Assembly (NCBI GenBank): GCA_013397115.1
Contig: VWZW01006255.1
Location: forward strand, 1,464,770-1,528,769
Reading direction: 5' to 3'
Source of the DNA: Edolisoma coerulescens
Lineage: Eukaryota > Chordata > Aves > Passeriformes > Campephagidae
DNA length: 64,000 bases
Position 1 is the first letter of the stretch; every line of letters starts with the position of its first letter. This document shows, piece by piece, positions 36,200-48,100 of the stretch. A model generated the notes under the pieces. The model saw only the letters and a program-made list of their open reading frames with translations. It was not told the origin of the DNA and ran no database searches. The translations under genes and the position numbers were made by a program.

Positions 36200-36896
36200 C
36201 AGAAGGACCCAAACGGCATTTTTTATCAAGACGCTAACGCTGAACATTCGGCAGTGACGCATCTCTTTCCCCGGGGATCCCTGTGCTCCGTGTGCGTGCG
36301 TTTGCGTGGAAGATGCGGTTTGGGAATGACCAGAAGCTTTACGATTATTAAGCCTAGAACAGAGAGAATAAATGCGCCTTCCCTCCGTGTGCGAGCCCGG
36401 GCGGCCCCGGCGGTGGCGCTGGCAGCGCGCGGGAGCGGAGCGGGAGCGGAGCGGGGACCCGGCCGGGCGGCGCCGCTGCCGACTGGAGAGGGGGGGCTGC
36501 AGGTTACAGCTCCTGCTGGAGAGCAAAAGTATTGAGCTGGGCAAGGGGCGGGAGAGAAGGCGGAGGGGGTGGCTCCCGGCAGTGCAGGAAGCCAACTGCA
36601 TGGCTCCGGGGTGCCGGCGGAAAGTGGAGCAGATAGGTGCCCTCTTATCTCATTCCCACGCTCTGCTGGGGGTTCAGTTCTGAGTGCCGCTCTTTCATTC
36701 GTGTGCCTCCCCTATAGGTGGGTGAGGTGCGTGTGTGAAAGTTGTGAAACCTCTCCCATGGGTGATTCACCTTGCAGAAAATTTGGCTGCTGTGGAAAGC
36801 TTTCTGGGCCTGTTTTTAAAGCAGGATAAAAGTTTATAAAGTCCCCATGCTCGTCGTATTTTGCAAAGTAGATTTAAGTGAACAGCAGGCATGTAG
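36200..36896 (+). promoter_or_regulatory. CpG island, candidate promoter (plus-strand exon 1 possible)
   Basis: CpG density rises from about 36200 and peaks at 36365-36480. I count roughly 25-30 CpGs in the core 36365-36620 and about eleven more in 36200-36310. It contains a CRE-like tgacgca near 36256, a GC box ggggcggg at 36545-36552 and an 11-bp tandem gggagcggagc (36431-36441, 36442-36452). On the plus strand a near-perfect donor TAG|GTGAGT follows, with the exon ending at 36896. A pyrimidine tract plus ATAG|GTGGGT lies at 36690-36724. The 181-codon minus-strand frame (36056-36601) and several plus-strand frames are Arg/Ser/Pro/Leu-rich readings of GC-rich DNA and are not called. That it is a CpG island is clear. 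Promoter role and direction are inference. Confidence 0.7.
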
Positions 36897-39800
36897 GTGA
36901 GTCTGATTAGCACATTTCAGGGCTTTTCTAGCAGACATCATCCTAGCTGGCCCTTCATTTTCATTGTTTTGATAGTGTTGCAGGAGGCAGATGGGATTTG
37001 ATGTTCTGTAGGTGAACACACACAAAGTTTGCATGCTTCAGTTTTTATTTTTTCCTTGGCTTGTTTGTGGGCACTTTGGGACTGTGGCAAAGGTGGCAGG
37101 GCTCTGAGGAGCATCCTTTGATGTCTCAGACTTTGGCCACCATGTCTCTTCCATTGGTATGTATTCAGACTTTCTCAAGAGAAAAGAATGTCTTGGTCAT
37201 GCACTACTCCTATTTTAAATTGGAAGAAAAAAGAGTTACTAGTTTAATATTACCATCAGAAACACTTCTCTAGTGCTTTGATTGATCTGGCCTGTGAATG
37301 TTTCTGTTGTTTAGAGGATTACTTAGATAAAAGAGAACACATTGGTCTATTAACAAATCAAGTTTTTTCCTTTATGAACACTTATGTTTTATCTATGCAT
37401 TTTTAATACGCAGGTCTGGCTGACTGGGGAGCAATATGGGCAAATAGAGAGGAGAGACATAGTTATCATGGGCAACATTACACCCACTTACAAATGAGGG
37501 ACTACGAGTAAAAAAAGCATCAGATTGTCACACTGGGTGAAGAAATGAGAGATTGGCAAAAAGCCCGGGAGAAGACCATGTTCTTATCACAACAAATAGT
37601 TGGTTCTGATGTTATTATTTGACTTGGTGATGTCATCAGAAACCCTCAGTGCTTGGAGAGAACACTAAATAACTTTAAATGTAAACAGCAATTGAGATAT
37701 CAGAAACTACAGGAACAAACTGTATTTGAAGTGTGGGTACTTCTGAGCAAGAGTTAAAAAACAGAATGAATTACACAAGGTGCTATACATACCTGGTGTT
37801 CCCCTCTATTTTTATATTTTGGTGGTTTTACAGCTAGTTTTTAATTCTTCCTTTCCCTTAGTTTTGAGCAATCCACAGAAGCTGGGGGAAAATAAAATCT
37901 TGACCAAGAACTGAATTTCTCAAAATTTTCTGGGCTTTTCTGGATGTGTTCATTTCCACTGATTTAAGTAAGTGCTTACGGCAGCACAGCTGAACAGACA
38001 TTTCCTGAAGTATTGGCAGGACTGAGGTCTTTGGTTTTTCCTTTTAGATGAACTTTGTATGATCAGCTGCAGAATTACATTAGAGTGATCACAACAATCA
38101 CACCAATAAGTTCTTTCAGTATAACTTTCCTTGAGTTAGAGGAGGAGAGCTATGTCTCTTTGACTTAATATTATGCCACACTAAAGAGAGCCATGCTGAG
38201 GATTATTTGTATTTTTAAGCAAAAGACATAAGCATTTTGACTTACACATAATAGAACATTCAAGATTGAATTATTTTCCTATAATTTATTTAAAAAGAAT
38301 ATTTTACCATAACATAATATTAGGACTCTGTTGTAAGGACAGAGGAGGATATGAGATTAGCTCTTGGAGCAACATGATAGATGTCTTTTTTATAAACATC
38401 TTGGTTTTGGAGTGGAGTATTTTGATTGTTTTACATGTTGTATGAGAGCTTTTATTCATCAAAGCACCTAAGCGTGCACTTGAAGCTACTTTGTAATTTC
38501 TCATTTCTAAATGATTTAAATAATTTAAATTATTTCACTGCAATAAAAGTAGCATGTAATAACTCCTCCTTGTGCTTGCTGATCAGGGCAATGCTGGTGG
38601 TGGAGGGGATGAGGAGAGACAAACATTTTCCTAGGCAGTTATACCCTTGACTCCCCCAAAAGCATTGCCATAGTGGACAAATCCTCAGTGATGGGAAGAA
38701 TTTTCTAGAGCTTTTTGACTTCCTCAGGGAGATTTTTAACAACAACAAATTTGGGCATTGGGTTCTTATCATGCCAACTTGCAATTTTTCTCAACTGTCT
38801 GTATCATCTTTTGACATAAAACCATAAACTTTTTTACAATTCATATCAAATGTTAAAAGTTAATTTAGAGGCATTAGTTAACTTTAGGCTGAGGGTGAAT
38901 ATCCTTTTCCCCCAGAAAACTCAAGTTTACCAGCTTTCACATCCACAAATCATTTATTTAACATGGTCTGTTCTAGTGCTTTTGTTTTATGCAGATTTGA
39001 TCCTACCAACACTTTAATAAAAGATGGCTGGAACCCAGGTCCTTTTAAATTCTACTGAAACAGAGCTCTTGACATGAAGAATTTTTTTTTTTTTTAATCT
39101 AGGGCAGATAGTCTATGAGCTAGAGATGTATGTAAGTGGGGGATGGATCAGACACTCTTTCCCATTGCTTGTGACCCTGTCATCCTGAATCATCCCTTGT
39201 ACTGCTGATGCATTTGAAGAGCACAGGGTCACTGGTAATTAAGACAGCTTTGTAAAAGTGCTAGCAGTTGCAGCTGTAGGATGAAGAGTACCTGGAGTGC
39301 AGAATTTGTTGACCACATCGAATTCCCTTCGAAAAGGAAACCCTAGCATTTGCACATACACTGCTATCTCATGGGCTCAAGAGTTACACAGGGTTGCATT
39401 AGGTCACTATTTGGATGGATGATCTCCATCAAAAATGCCAGGTGCTGCAGGAAGCCTTGCTGATGCCATGGTGGCCAGGACTTCCTCTCGGAGGCATTAC
39501 TAAGCAGTGCTCCACATGCCTCAGGACCTTTTGGTTTGCTGGTGAGGATGTATTTTAAGCAGGCATCTCTCAGTTGAAGCATTTAACACTGACATATAAG
39601 GCACGGATCAAGGGCAACCGCCTGCAAAATCCTTTTTGATCTGTATGAGAATGACAGGCACTGCGTGATAGCTGCAGTCCAGGTGGGGAAGATCAACACT
39701 GCTCTCTGAGCTAACCAAAAAGGTGTAAGGATCCGGAGGGGAGAATTATCTACATGTTACAGAGATGCTGAATAGGGAAAGAAGCCAGTTTAAAATGGCA

Positions 39801-40789
39801 TCTGAAGCACATAAAATAAATTCTGGAGCTTGTCCTGCATGCCTGCAAATATATTCTGACTGTGCCTAGTGTTTACCCTGCCTGCTTCCTTAACTCAGAA
39901 ATCCTAGAGGAAAAGCATAGGTGGGAGAAGTACACCATCATCTGGCACATGTAGGCTGACATGCCAGTCTTGATACCTGCCGTGCATCACAGCTTCGACA
40001 CAGCACATTACAGGGACTCATGTACAGAAGGAGTAATTTCTCTTGCTAAAGCAGGAGAGTGACACAATACGGCACAAAACTGGATTTGCACCCACATTTA
40101 CAATCCGGCTAGCGTCAGGTCATCTTCACTTAGAGATGAATATCATGGCACAAGGCACGGGGCAAAGAGAAAGAATGAAAGTAATAAAAAGTATTTTTTC
40201 AATCAAGTGCATAATTGCAAAATGTGGCTGCATCTCCCACTTGTTTGTCTAAACAGCCTTGGACAGTAAATGCCATTGTTAACACTGACAGATGGATGTA
40301 GAAACCAGCTGGAGAGTCTCTTTTAGATGGTACTCATGACTAAAGTCTGTACTTGGACAAAGTTTTTATGGGATGAGTGTCATGTTCATTCACTGGACTA
40401 GCTTTTAGAGTAGAGGTAGGTATTAGGTAGCTGGAGAGAAACATTAGGTCCTGCTGCCTTTGAGCCATCCAAAGAAAGTTCTGTTTCTGGAACAGCCATC
40501 AAGCAAAACCATCAAGCAGTTGACTGGCAGATGCACTTGCATCTGGCAACGTTCCCTAAATGTTCACTGTAGAGCTGCACACACAAAAGTTTAAGAGATA
40601 CACCATATCCTCCTGGACTGCACAGCAGAAAGAAGTGCCATGAAGCTGAGTTTCAACAAGACCATTAAAACACTGGTGCGAGAGCAGCAACATCAGAGTG
40701 TTCACTGGGCAGATGGAAATCTTGTTATCATGGGTCTTACTATGCAATTAAACATGAGATTGAACATATGTGTAGCAGACAAGTGGACC
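36897..40789. other. AT-rich noncoding sequence, no gene recognised
   Basis: This contains an 18-base perfect palindrome at 38518-38535, a 14-T run at 39082-39095, and short frames without motifs. If the second island starts a plus-strand transcript, this would be its first intron. Confidence 0.5.
38518..38535. repeat. Perfect 18-base AT palindrome
   Basis: aaataatttaaattattt equals its own reverse complement. Pure A/T palindromes of this size are not rare in AT-rich DNA. Confidence 0.7.
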
Positions 40790-40850
40790 AGTCTTCCTAG
40801 GTTCATGCCCGTTGCTCTAACCACTTGATTATACTGAGTTTGTGTTATTG
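40790..40850 (-). mobile_element. Possible tRNA-derived SINE head (MIR-like)
   Basis: On the minus strand the segment reads roughly agtataatcaagtggttag followed by agcaacgggcatgaacctag. This resembles the A-box region and following sequence of tRNA-derived SINEs such as MIR. The core and tail are not visible next to it, so this would be a fragment only. Confidence 0.3.
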
Positions 40851-43324
40851 TATCAGCCATTAAAATCATGGAAGATTTTCCCCTTATTCTCCTGACCCTA
40901 GTATGACACCATTAAAGTATAGGTCACATAGTCAGTGACTTCTCTCAACTTCATGTCGTAGGTGCATTCTTGCTCAATTACTTTATCCTATGTAATGGAG
41001 GACTTATCCTATCCTACTTTATCTCTGTAATGGAGATAGCAATTAAAGAAATTATCTGCATGTGTGACTGCACATGTGACCTTCTCGTTTTGTGTTACAC
41101 TAGAAGTAAAAGTGATAGCAATCAGATAAATTTCCCTCCTCATTCCTCCCTGTAGGCTGGGGTCCAGCAGCCTGCAGAAAATCTTCCCTGAACTGCATCA
41201 GGCAAGCCTGACATAAATTCTTTTTTTTTGTTTTAGAAATTACAAATTTGACAGTTTGCAAGTACTTCCCTACATCACTACAAATATTTTGGCCCTGCAC
41301 ATGAACGTACATCTTCGGTGGCTCTGACAAGGGGATGCAGTGGGTATTTGTAGGCTGGTACTCACTGGCATCGCAGCAGTGACATGTAGAGCTCTGCAGA
41401 CACGGTCAGGTGCTGTAGCAGTGCCCTTGGAGCACAGCCACGGCAGGGCGATCTCCACAGGAAGGCACTGTTTGCCCTCATGTCCCCTTGGCCAGGCTGT
41501 TACAGTTTTCCTACCCTCCCCTTCTGGCTTTGTCACCCCAGAAGAATATTGATGGATTCTTTGAGTTGCTATTTGTGCTGGGGTGCCAGAGTCTCTGGGA
41601 TAATTACTTCGCAGCCCAGTTTACCGCAGTGAATGTTGTCAGAACAGCGATACATATTTGTTGTTGCAGCCAACTGGCATCCAGCTTAAGGATCTTTCCC
41701 TCTGACTGTTTAAATTAGAGTCTGCATTGTCTTGTGTGATAATGCTCACAGAGCAATAAGACAGCGTGCTTTCTATGAAATGTCTTGTGGCCGGTGATCT
41801 TTTAAGCCTTTCTTGGCTCGTCTTCTGGTCTGAACATCTGTGCTCTGTCCCTCTTTCTGTGCTGTGTTCACTGCTGTTGGACATTCTGCTTGAGGCAAGA
41901 TCAAGTCTAGTGTTCTCCATTTCCCATCCTAATTGTGGTATTGTGTTGCTACTGCATATGCTCTTAATCAGCTTTTGCAATCCTTCCTGGAATGTGTATA
42001 TAAAATTTCTGAAATATTCTGGGATCCTCTGAAATGACAGCAGAAAAAAGATACTAGAAAGGACAGGAATTTTTACATCAGTAAAATACCTTTTCAGTTT
42101 TCTCTACAGCATTCCCTACGTTATGTATTATTTTAGATCAATTATTATCTGGACAGTTTCTAAATGTGTGGTGTCTGGCACCTGGGAGGGAACCCACAAA
42201 ACCCAAGCAAACCATACTCTGCATTCTCCCTTCACCCCCAAATTTTTCACTTTCCATTAGGATTCCTTAAAGTCAAGGAGAACTCTTGAAGTGGTAGGTG
42301 AATAATCTCTGGGGCAATACCTGCCTAGAACGAGTCAAGCAGTTTTTAATTTTGTTATTATTTATTTAACATAATATTCTACTTGTTATCATTTTACCCT
42401 TCTCATTCTCCTGGTGAACTAGCATGCCTAAGACAGGAAAGAAGAATATTGTTTTATATTTGCATATAAAATCTAATACATCTTAACATTGCGTTTGATG
42501 CAATCAGAAAAATAATAAATGTAATTGCTTTGTTTTGTGCCGCTAAAGAGTCATCCTGCAACCTGTGTGGCATTCAGCAGCGCTGCGGGCTGCAGGGTGG
42601 GCAGCAGTGCAGAGGTGACTGTATTTTTCGCTTCTAACAAAGTCACACTTGGCCTTTGACCTCACGTCTCACTCTTGGTCCCAAGTGTGGGGTCATCTCA
42701 CAGCAACCACCTGCCCTGCAATGTTTCTTCCACAACATATCAATTGCTCTGGCAAAGCAATTGCATACGTTTAAAAGATTTGCCGGCATATTGTTCCCAT
42801 ATGCGAGTTCTCCTGCAATGAGATATTCAGTTGTCACTCCTGGGGAACATGATGCCCCTTTAACCTCCACCCCAAGGCTTGTAAGGCTGAGTCTGGTGCT
42901 GAAAAATTTCCCCTCACACTGCAGGTAGTGCCAAGTGCTGTGTCTTACACAGACCTTTTCTGAAGCCGATGGCTTGCGTCTCCAGTCCAGGCTGACTTGC
43001 CTGCCATGTTTTTGTGGTCACTGCTGATATTCTTAAAATAAATATAACTGAAGAATAATATCCAGCCTTTGGCATTTCAGTGAATGAAGTAAAGGAGAAT
43101 GATCCCCACACTGCCTTACTAAAGTGAGAAATTCGGCATCAGAGGGAACGAAACGTTGCTGATCTGCTACAAATGTGACCACAACAATCTAGCTGTGTGT
43201 TCACAGAGAGAAAGTTATTAGTGTTGGAAAGTGAAATGCTGTGTAGGGGGAAAGCTACTGGGGCCTTAACTGTTTTTGCCTCCTGCTTTGGTTGTCACAG
43301 ATGCTAGTCACATCGCATAATGCA
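40851..43324. other. Noncoding sequence, no gene recognised
   Basis: This has an imperfect local duplication at about 40978-41040 (a tttatc..tgtaatggaga block, twice). GC-richer unique patches lie at 41330-41530 and 42540-42610, with overlapping frames on both strands that show no motif. There is no CpG island. Confidence 0.5.
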
Positions 43325-43390
43325 CTACTTGAAGGCACTTAGCTACTACGGTGACGAGGGCAGTATAAGAACCTATATAGAATAGAAAAA
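43325..43390 (+). mobile_element. MIR/L2-type 3' tail
   Basis: The block aaggcacttagctactacgg, then gtgacgagggcagtataaga and acctatatagaatag, matches the conserved L2-derived tail shared by MIR and related amniote SINEs (pattern: aaag-cacttag-ta-ta-ggtga-gggc-ctatataa). The upstream SINE body is too diverged to delimit. Confidence 0.5.
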
Positions 43391-43959
43391 CTGTAAGCAA
43401 TGGTGTCCTGTGAGGATGAATTCAGGGAAGAGGATGCCTAAGGGCTATATAAGCTAGTGGGTGGTTTCACTAGCCCAGAAAATGGAAATAAAGCTCCAAG
43501 CCTCAGTCCTTTAAAGGCTTTTTGGTCTTTGCCATTCTTTTTTTATTATCACTGAACAATCAGGAAAACAGAAAGCAAATCAGTTTGAAAATTTTCTAAG
43601 GGCTTTCCACGCAAGCCCAGAGGAGGAAGGGGACACAATTTCCCCAGGTGTCTTCTGGTATTGCTTCTCCACTGTTTATCTTCTGCCTTGAGCAGACCTG
43701 TGGGGACTTAGGAAATATTAGGCTGCTATAGGCTGTGCTGCCTCTACCTTCCACAAATCAGTCGTCAAAGAAAAAAAAAAAAATTATATTATCCTACTTA
43801 TGTAATGATAGCCTGTTGAAAAACTAATTTTCTTCTTCCTCACTCTCTAGAAACACTTGTGCTCTCCTCTCCAGTGAATCTTCTGAGCCAAAGAGGTCCA
43901 AATAAGTGCTTTATCTCAGCAGGACGGAGGTGCTGCCGTGGCGAAGCGCAGCGGCAGTG
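43391..43959. other. Noncoding sequence between two fossil repeats
   Basis: This has an aataaa-type word in a tataagctagtgg...aataaagctcc context at about 43447-43495, and a 13-A run at 43771-43783. The TATA-like and AATAAA words raised the idea of an LTR, but no TG...CA boundaries, repeat partner or primer-binding site could be found. Confidence 0.4.
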
Positions 43960-44165
43960 ATTGCTCCGTGATCCGGGTCAGGTTCCAGGTGCCTAATGAG
44001 AGCAATGGGAGGCACTAAGTGCAGAGCTGGCCTCAAAATGTGGCTACTACACTTTGGACATTAAGCACATGTGACTCCTCCTGAAATCAATGGGAGGCAA
44101 AGGCCTCTCCGCACTGGAAGTAGGCATGTGATTCATCTCTGAAATCTAACTTTACAGAGCGGTCA
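43960..44165. repeat. Ancient sauropsid interspersed-repeat fragment
   Basis: The segment repeats the motif family caggtgcctaatgagagcaa tgggaggcac, then cattaagcacatgtgactcc and tgaaatcaatgggaggca. Phrases such as AATCAATGGGAG together with TAAGCACATG and GGTGCCTAA are hallmarks, as I recall them, of an old, widespread repeat in turtle, crocodilian and bird noncoding DNA. I cannot name the library entry. The copy is diverged. Confidence 0.45.
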
Positions 44166-46285
44166 CAGAGATTCTACCTCTGAACTTGAATCACTACGTC
44201 TTAACTGTATTTAAGGCTGATGGAAAGAAATAAGCGCAGCTAATTCTGGTCACCAGGTAATTCTAGGTGGCTGTAGGTAATTGGAGGCAATTAAGTTGAT
44301 ATGAAATGAATTCTGCTCTTACTGTCTAAAATCAAGGACTTGCTTATGGGGAGCAACCACAGTAATGGGAAACTTTTGAAGTTTCATAATTAATGTATCC
44401 AGTGAAATATCTCATTAGAATGGCAGGGCCAAGGACAGGATCATAGAGTCTGAACTCCCATTACCTTACGGTCATCAGGCGCAGCTGTGACGTAAAGTTT
44501 AGACTGAAGGTACCTAAAGAATGGCTATTTTTAAACAGGCAGCTAGTAATTTTGCTCTATGATAGACATTGTTAAAACTGTCTTTTTTTGAGCTGGAACC
44601 ACAAGATTTTTAAAAATCTAGTTGTTATAATTTTAAGCAAAATATGTAGAAATTAGTTAGATACTTATTCACTCTATGTAAGATAAACAGGAATTATGGG
44701 CAAGATATAAAGGTGGATTATGTTCTCTCACAGTATTGCAAGAATAGTAAAAGAATAGTATGGGTGGTAATCTGTAGCTATTTCAACCATCTTTAGGTTG
44801 AAAAAGACATAGCAAGTGCTTAACTTATTTCTTATTGTGACTGTAGAAGAAGAATGTGATGACATTTGTGATAGTCCTGCACTGTGGAACTTGAGGGATA
44901 TTTCAAGTTCATAAATATATTAAATGCTTCCTTCTTTACTACTGTACTAAGTAATAAGCATGAAAATATACCATGTTGGATCTTCAATGGCTGACATTCA
45001 TTCAGCCAAGTCTACTGCTTGCTCAATAAATTATGTATGTACATTAAAATATCATTTGTTGAATCCCCACAAAATGTATCCACTCTGCAGTGCACGTGAT
45101 ACTGAAAAAAAATGCAATTATATTTAAATGTATTTCTGTTTTACCTGAATACCTGTCTCAATGGCCTCATCCTCACTAAATGAAATTTGATTTCAATGGA
45201 TTTGGGAGAACCTGGTCCCCAAGACTTTGGTAGTGTAGGGTAGTCGATTGTATTTACTGTTCTGGGCTGGCAGTTGCACCTTTTGGGGGTGCATATTAAT
45301 TCTCCTCTTAGCATAATCATTTTAGAATATTCCCTTTGTTCCATTGCCCAGATGTGTCTCATGTCATCAGCAGACGAGCTGAACAGCAGTGGTTTGACAT
45401 GCTCGGCGGCTGATTAGGCACACCGGTTGGAGGAGGCTGTAATGAAGGAATTCGTGTGGATGCAGCAGAGCTGTTTCTTACTTGTGCCGTGGTGTTAAGC
45501 AGTGGTAATGAAGGGCTGGTAAACAGGATGCTTTTGGGAGTGCCTGGGTCTGTAGGGCTGCACTCCCACATTGTCAAGGCTGGAATATGCTTTGGGGAGA
45601 ACGCCAGACATGTGCAGGATATCATGCTGTCACAAAAAAGGGGCCTTTACCTGTGGAAGTATGCCCTTCAACCGTTGAAAATACTTTTGCACTGGGGAGA
45701 AAAAGGTGGGAAATTTCTCCTAATTATGATTAGGATGAGTTAGACACAATTTCCCTGACAGCAGTAGCACTGTACCTACTGTCTGACTATGTGAGAGGAG
45801 AAAAAACCTCCAGCTGGTGTTTTCTTGATCAACTTCTTTCAAGTGGAGAGAAAGAAAAAAGCTGTAGATTCAGCAGATGGTTTAAAATGGCCAGTGGCAT
45901 CCCAAAACCTGTGCCTCTGGTACCTGGAATTGAGTCCTCTGACCACTGACACTGTTCTGCTTTAATAAGGGAAAAGCCATGAAAGAGAACAAAACTTGTT
46001 CATAAAGCTGTATCTGAAATGGGTGATTAGGCACGAGACAGTTATGATCATTTGTCCTAGGCGCCACGTTGATCACTTTATAGTCTCAAATTGTCTTAAT
46101 GTATTTATGTTTTCTGTATTCCCACCAAGAGGCTTTTCCTTTCATTCCTCCTGCTGTAATGAACCAACACATAGTAGCAACCAGGCAAAGAACCGTTATT
46201 TTTAGTTGGTGGCCTATGTCTTCTGCAGCAACCTCCAACATAAGTGAGCCCAATTTTGTGACCATAATTACACATGGGCCCAACC
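44166..46285. other. Noncoding sequence, no gene recognised
   Basis: AT-rich unique DNA with a slightly CpG-richer patch at about 45370-45440. Opposed frames of 88-95 codons at 45359-45743 overlap and carry no known motif. Confidence 0.5.
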
Positions 46286-46369
46286 ATTTGAACTTGCAAT
46301 TGCACCCATTTAGAAGCTTTGCAATTGGGCAGTTAGTCTTCTAAATGGGGACAATTGCAAGCTACAAAT
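46286..46369 (+). other. Long imperfect hairpin (pre-miRNA-like or MITE-like)
   Basis: A 24-base arm at 46293-46316 pairs with 46338-46361 with only a 2-base mismatch: cttgcaattg pairs with caattgcaag, and cccatttagaag with cttctaaatggg. The loop is 21 nt. Beyond a 2x3 internal loop the stem extends by five more pairs (46286-46290 with 46365-46369). The total foldback is about 84 nt. A further copy of ttgcaattg lies in the loop at 46318-46326. It could be an unannotated microRNA precursor, the end of an old MITE-type DNA transposon or SINE, or a structured element in an unknown transcript. I recognise no known microRNA seed. Confidence 0.6.
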
Positions 46370-48050
46370 AACTACTCCAGCATTTAATTGCTGGTGTAAA
46401 ATGATTCCTACAACATTGGAGGTCAGGTAGAAGTCCAGCTAAAAACAAAACAAAACAGAGCCTATTTGGGCAGCACAGAGGAGGCATGAACTTTCCTGGT
46501 CAATAAATCTCCCAGTGAACTACAGATGGTTGCAAAAATTGAAAGTCACGTGTGCTTGCGAGGAGAGAAAAAGAATGCCCGGGGCACTGTTGTGTAGCAG
46601 CAGTGCAGCAAGCTCAGGCTCTCACAACAGACAGGTAGATGAGCTGACTGGAAGCCATCCAAAACACACTTACTGGTATTTCAGTCACTGGAATGCTGCT
46701 GGAAAAGCAGTTCCAAAAAGGTCACATTCCCGACAACAACATACTAGCAAAGTTTAAAGACCAAATAGATTTGGCTTATGTTCTACAAAGGAAACTTTTA
46801 TGTCACAGTCAAATTTGATACAATAAACAGTTTTTATACTTCAAAGGAGAAATAGCACCACCCCTTTCAAAACCTTGCCTTAAGGTTTTCACCATTTTTC
46901 TGAAGACAAATGAAGGATATTAATAGATTGATGCCTACTATTTTGTGGGTGTTATGAAAATTCTTGATTACAAACCCAAATAACATCTCTGAGCTGCATT
47001 TAAATACAAGCACATATTTGGGCACAGGGTTATAGTGGTTAGCTTTTCCCTTTGACATTTTTATCCCATAACCAGCTCACCAGAAAGCATTAGTCAGGAA
47101 GAATGACTGATTTCAGGGGCGTCAAAATTTAAGCACGAGTTTAGTTCAAAGCATATTCTGCTGCAAATCAAAGGAAGAGCTCTTTCTTTTTAAATTATTT
47201 AATTTCAAAATATAAAGCTTTCAATGCAAGCTGGGTAGAAGGAACAACACAACCCCCTCAGATATTTGTTTGCATTTTTTGCTTTGATTGTATTCACACT
47301 CCTTAATATTTGCTTCCCCTGAATATTCTTTTAGGTGGATGAGTTTTCTGGCAGGGACGGTTGTGGAAACAGGGCATTTTAAACACCTTAGAATATATAT
47401 AAGGAATAATTTCAATTTGCAAATATGGTGCTGCAACCTGGTTCAGAGAGCTTTGCAAATTTTATCAAAAAGTAGAAACCTATTCGATGGATTTTTAAAA
47501 AAAATATTCGGTAATTTCCTGTCAGATGAAGGACAGAGCAGTGAGAGGTTGCTGTAATTATTCCCTAAATAGCTCCTAATAACAAATGAATTGCAGGGAA
47601 CCTAGAGCTACTTCTGTGAACTATTCATATGTAGAAAAAATCTGCTTTGTTATATAAATTACTTTATCAATTATGCTAAAACTGATATTGCAACTGCCAA
47701 AGAATCCTGCCTGACACACTAAGTTTTTTTTCTCGCTTTTCAATGAAATAATTTAAATCTTTATTTAGCAGAAGGCTAGTTAAAACCTGAGGCTAATGTC
47801 AATCCTGTATAGAGTGAAGAAAAGGTGCACCTTTGTATTATCACTGAGGACAAGAGAATTTGGATAATTTCAAAAAGGATTTTGGTCCACTGCTGTGAAG
47901 AACGGGAGAAATGGGAGAGAATTACTCTCTCACATAAACTGGAGTTTATCCATGAATTCTCCATCAGCTATTGGGTTTTCTACCTATATGTACCACTGCT
48001 GAGGTATTTATGTGACTTTTGGCTTTATGCACATCAGTTTCCCCATCAAA
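46370..48050. other. Noncoding sequence, no gene recognised
   Basis: A small hairpin ccagca...tgctgg occurs at about 46378-46395, just right of the large one. The segment 48010-48050 has a faint MIR-core-like phrase (tcagtttccccatcaaaat), too short to annotate alone. Confidence 0.45.
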
Positions 48051-48100
48051 ATCAGTTCTTACAGTTAAGCACGTGATTAAACACTTTGTCTGATCAGTCT
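48051..48100 (+). repeat. Short ancient repeat fragment
   Basis: The phrase tagttaagcacgtgattaaa-like sequence (48060-48083), followed by cactttgtctgatcag, matches the old sauropsid repeat pattern TTAAGCACgTGcTTAA..GCTTTGCTGAATCAGG. It may form one degraded element with the MIR-core-like words just upstream. Low certainty. Confidence 0.3.

Noticed and set aside
36056..36601. 181-codon minus-strand open frame over the second CpG island
   Set aside because: Arg/Ser/Pro/Leu-rich, overlapped by several plus-strand frames, as expected when stop codons are rare in GC-rich DNA. No domain is recognised.
43400..43560. Possible retroviral LTR (TATA-like and AATAAA words)
   Set aside because: No second copy, no TG...CA ends, no primer-binding site and no internal retroviral sequence nearby. 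The words are common by chance.
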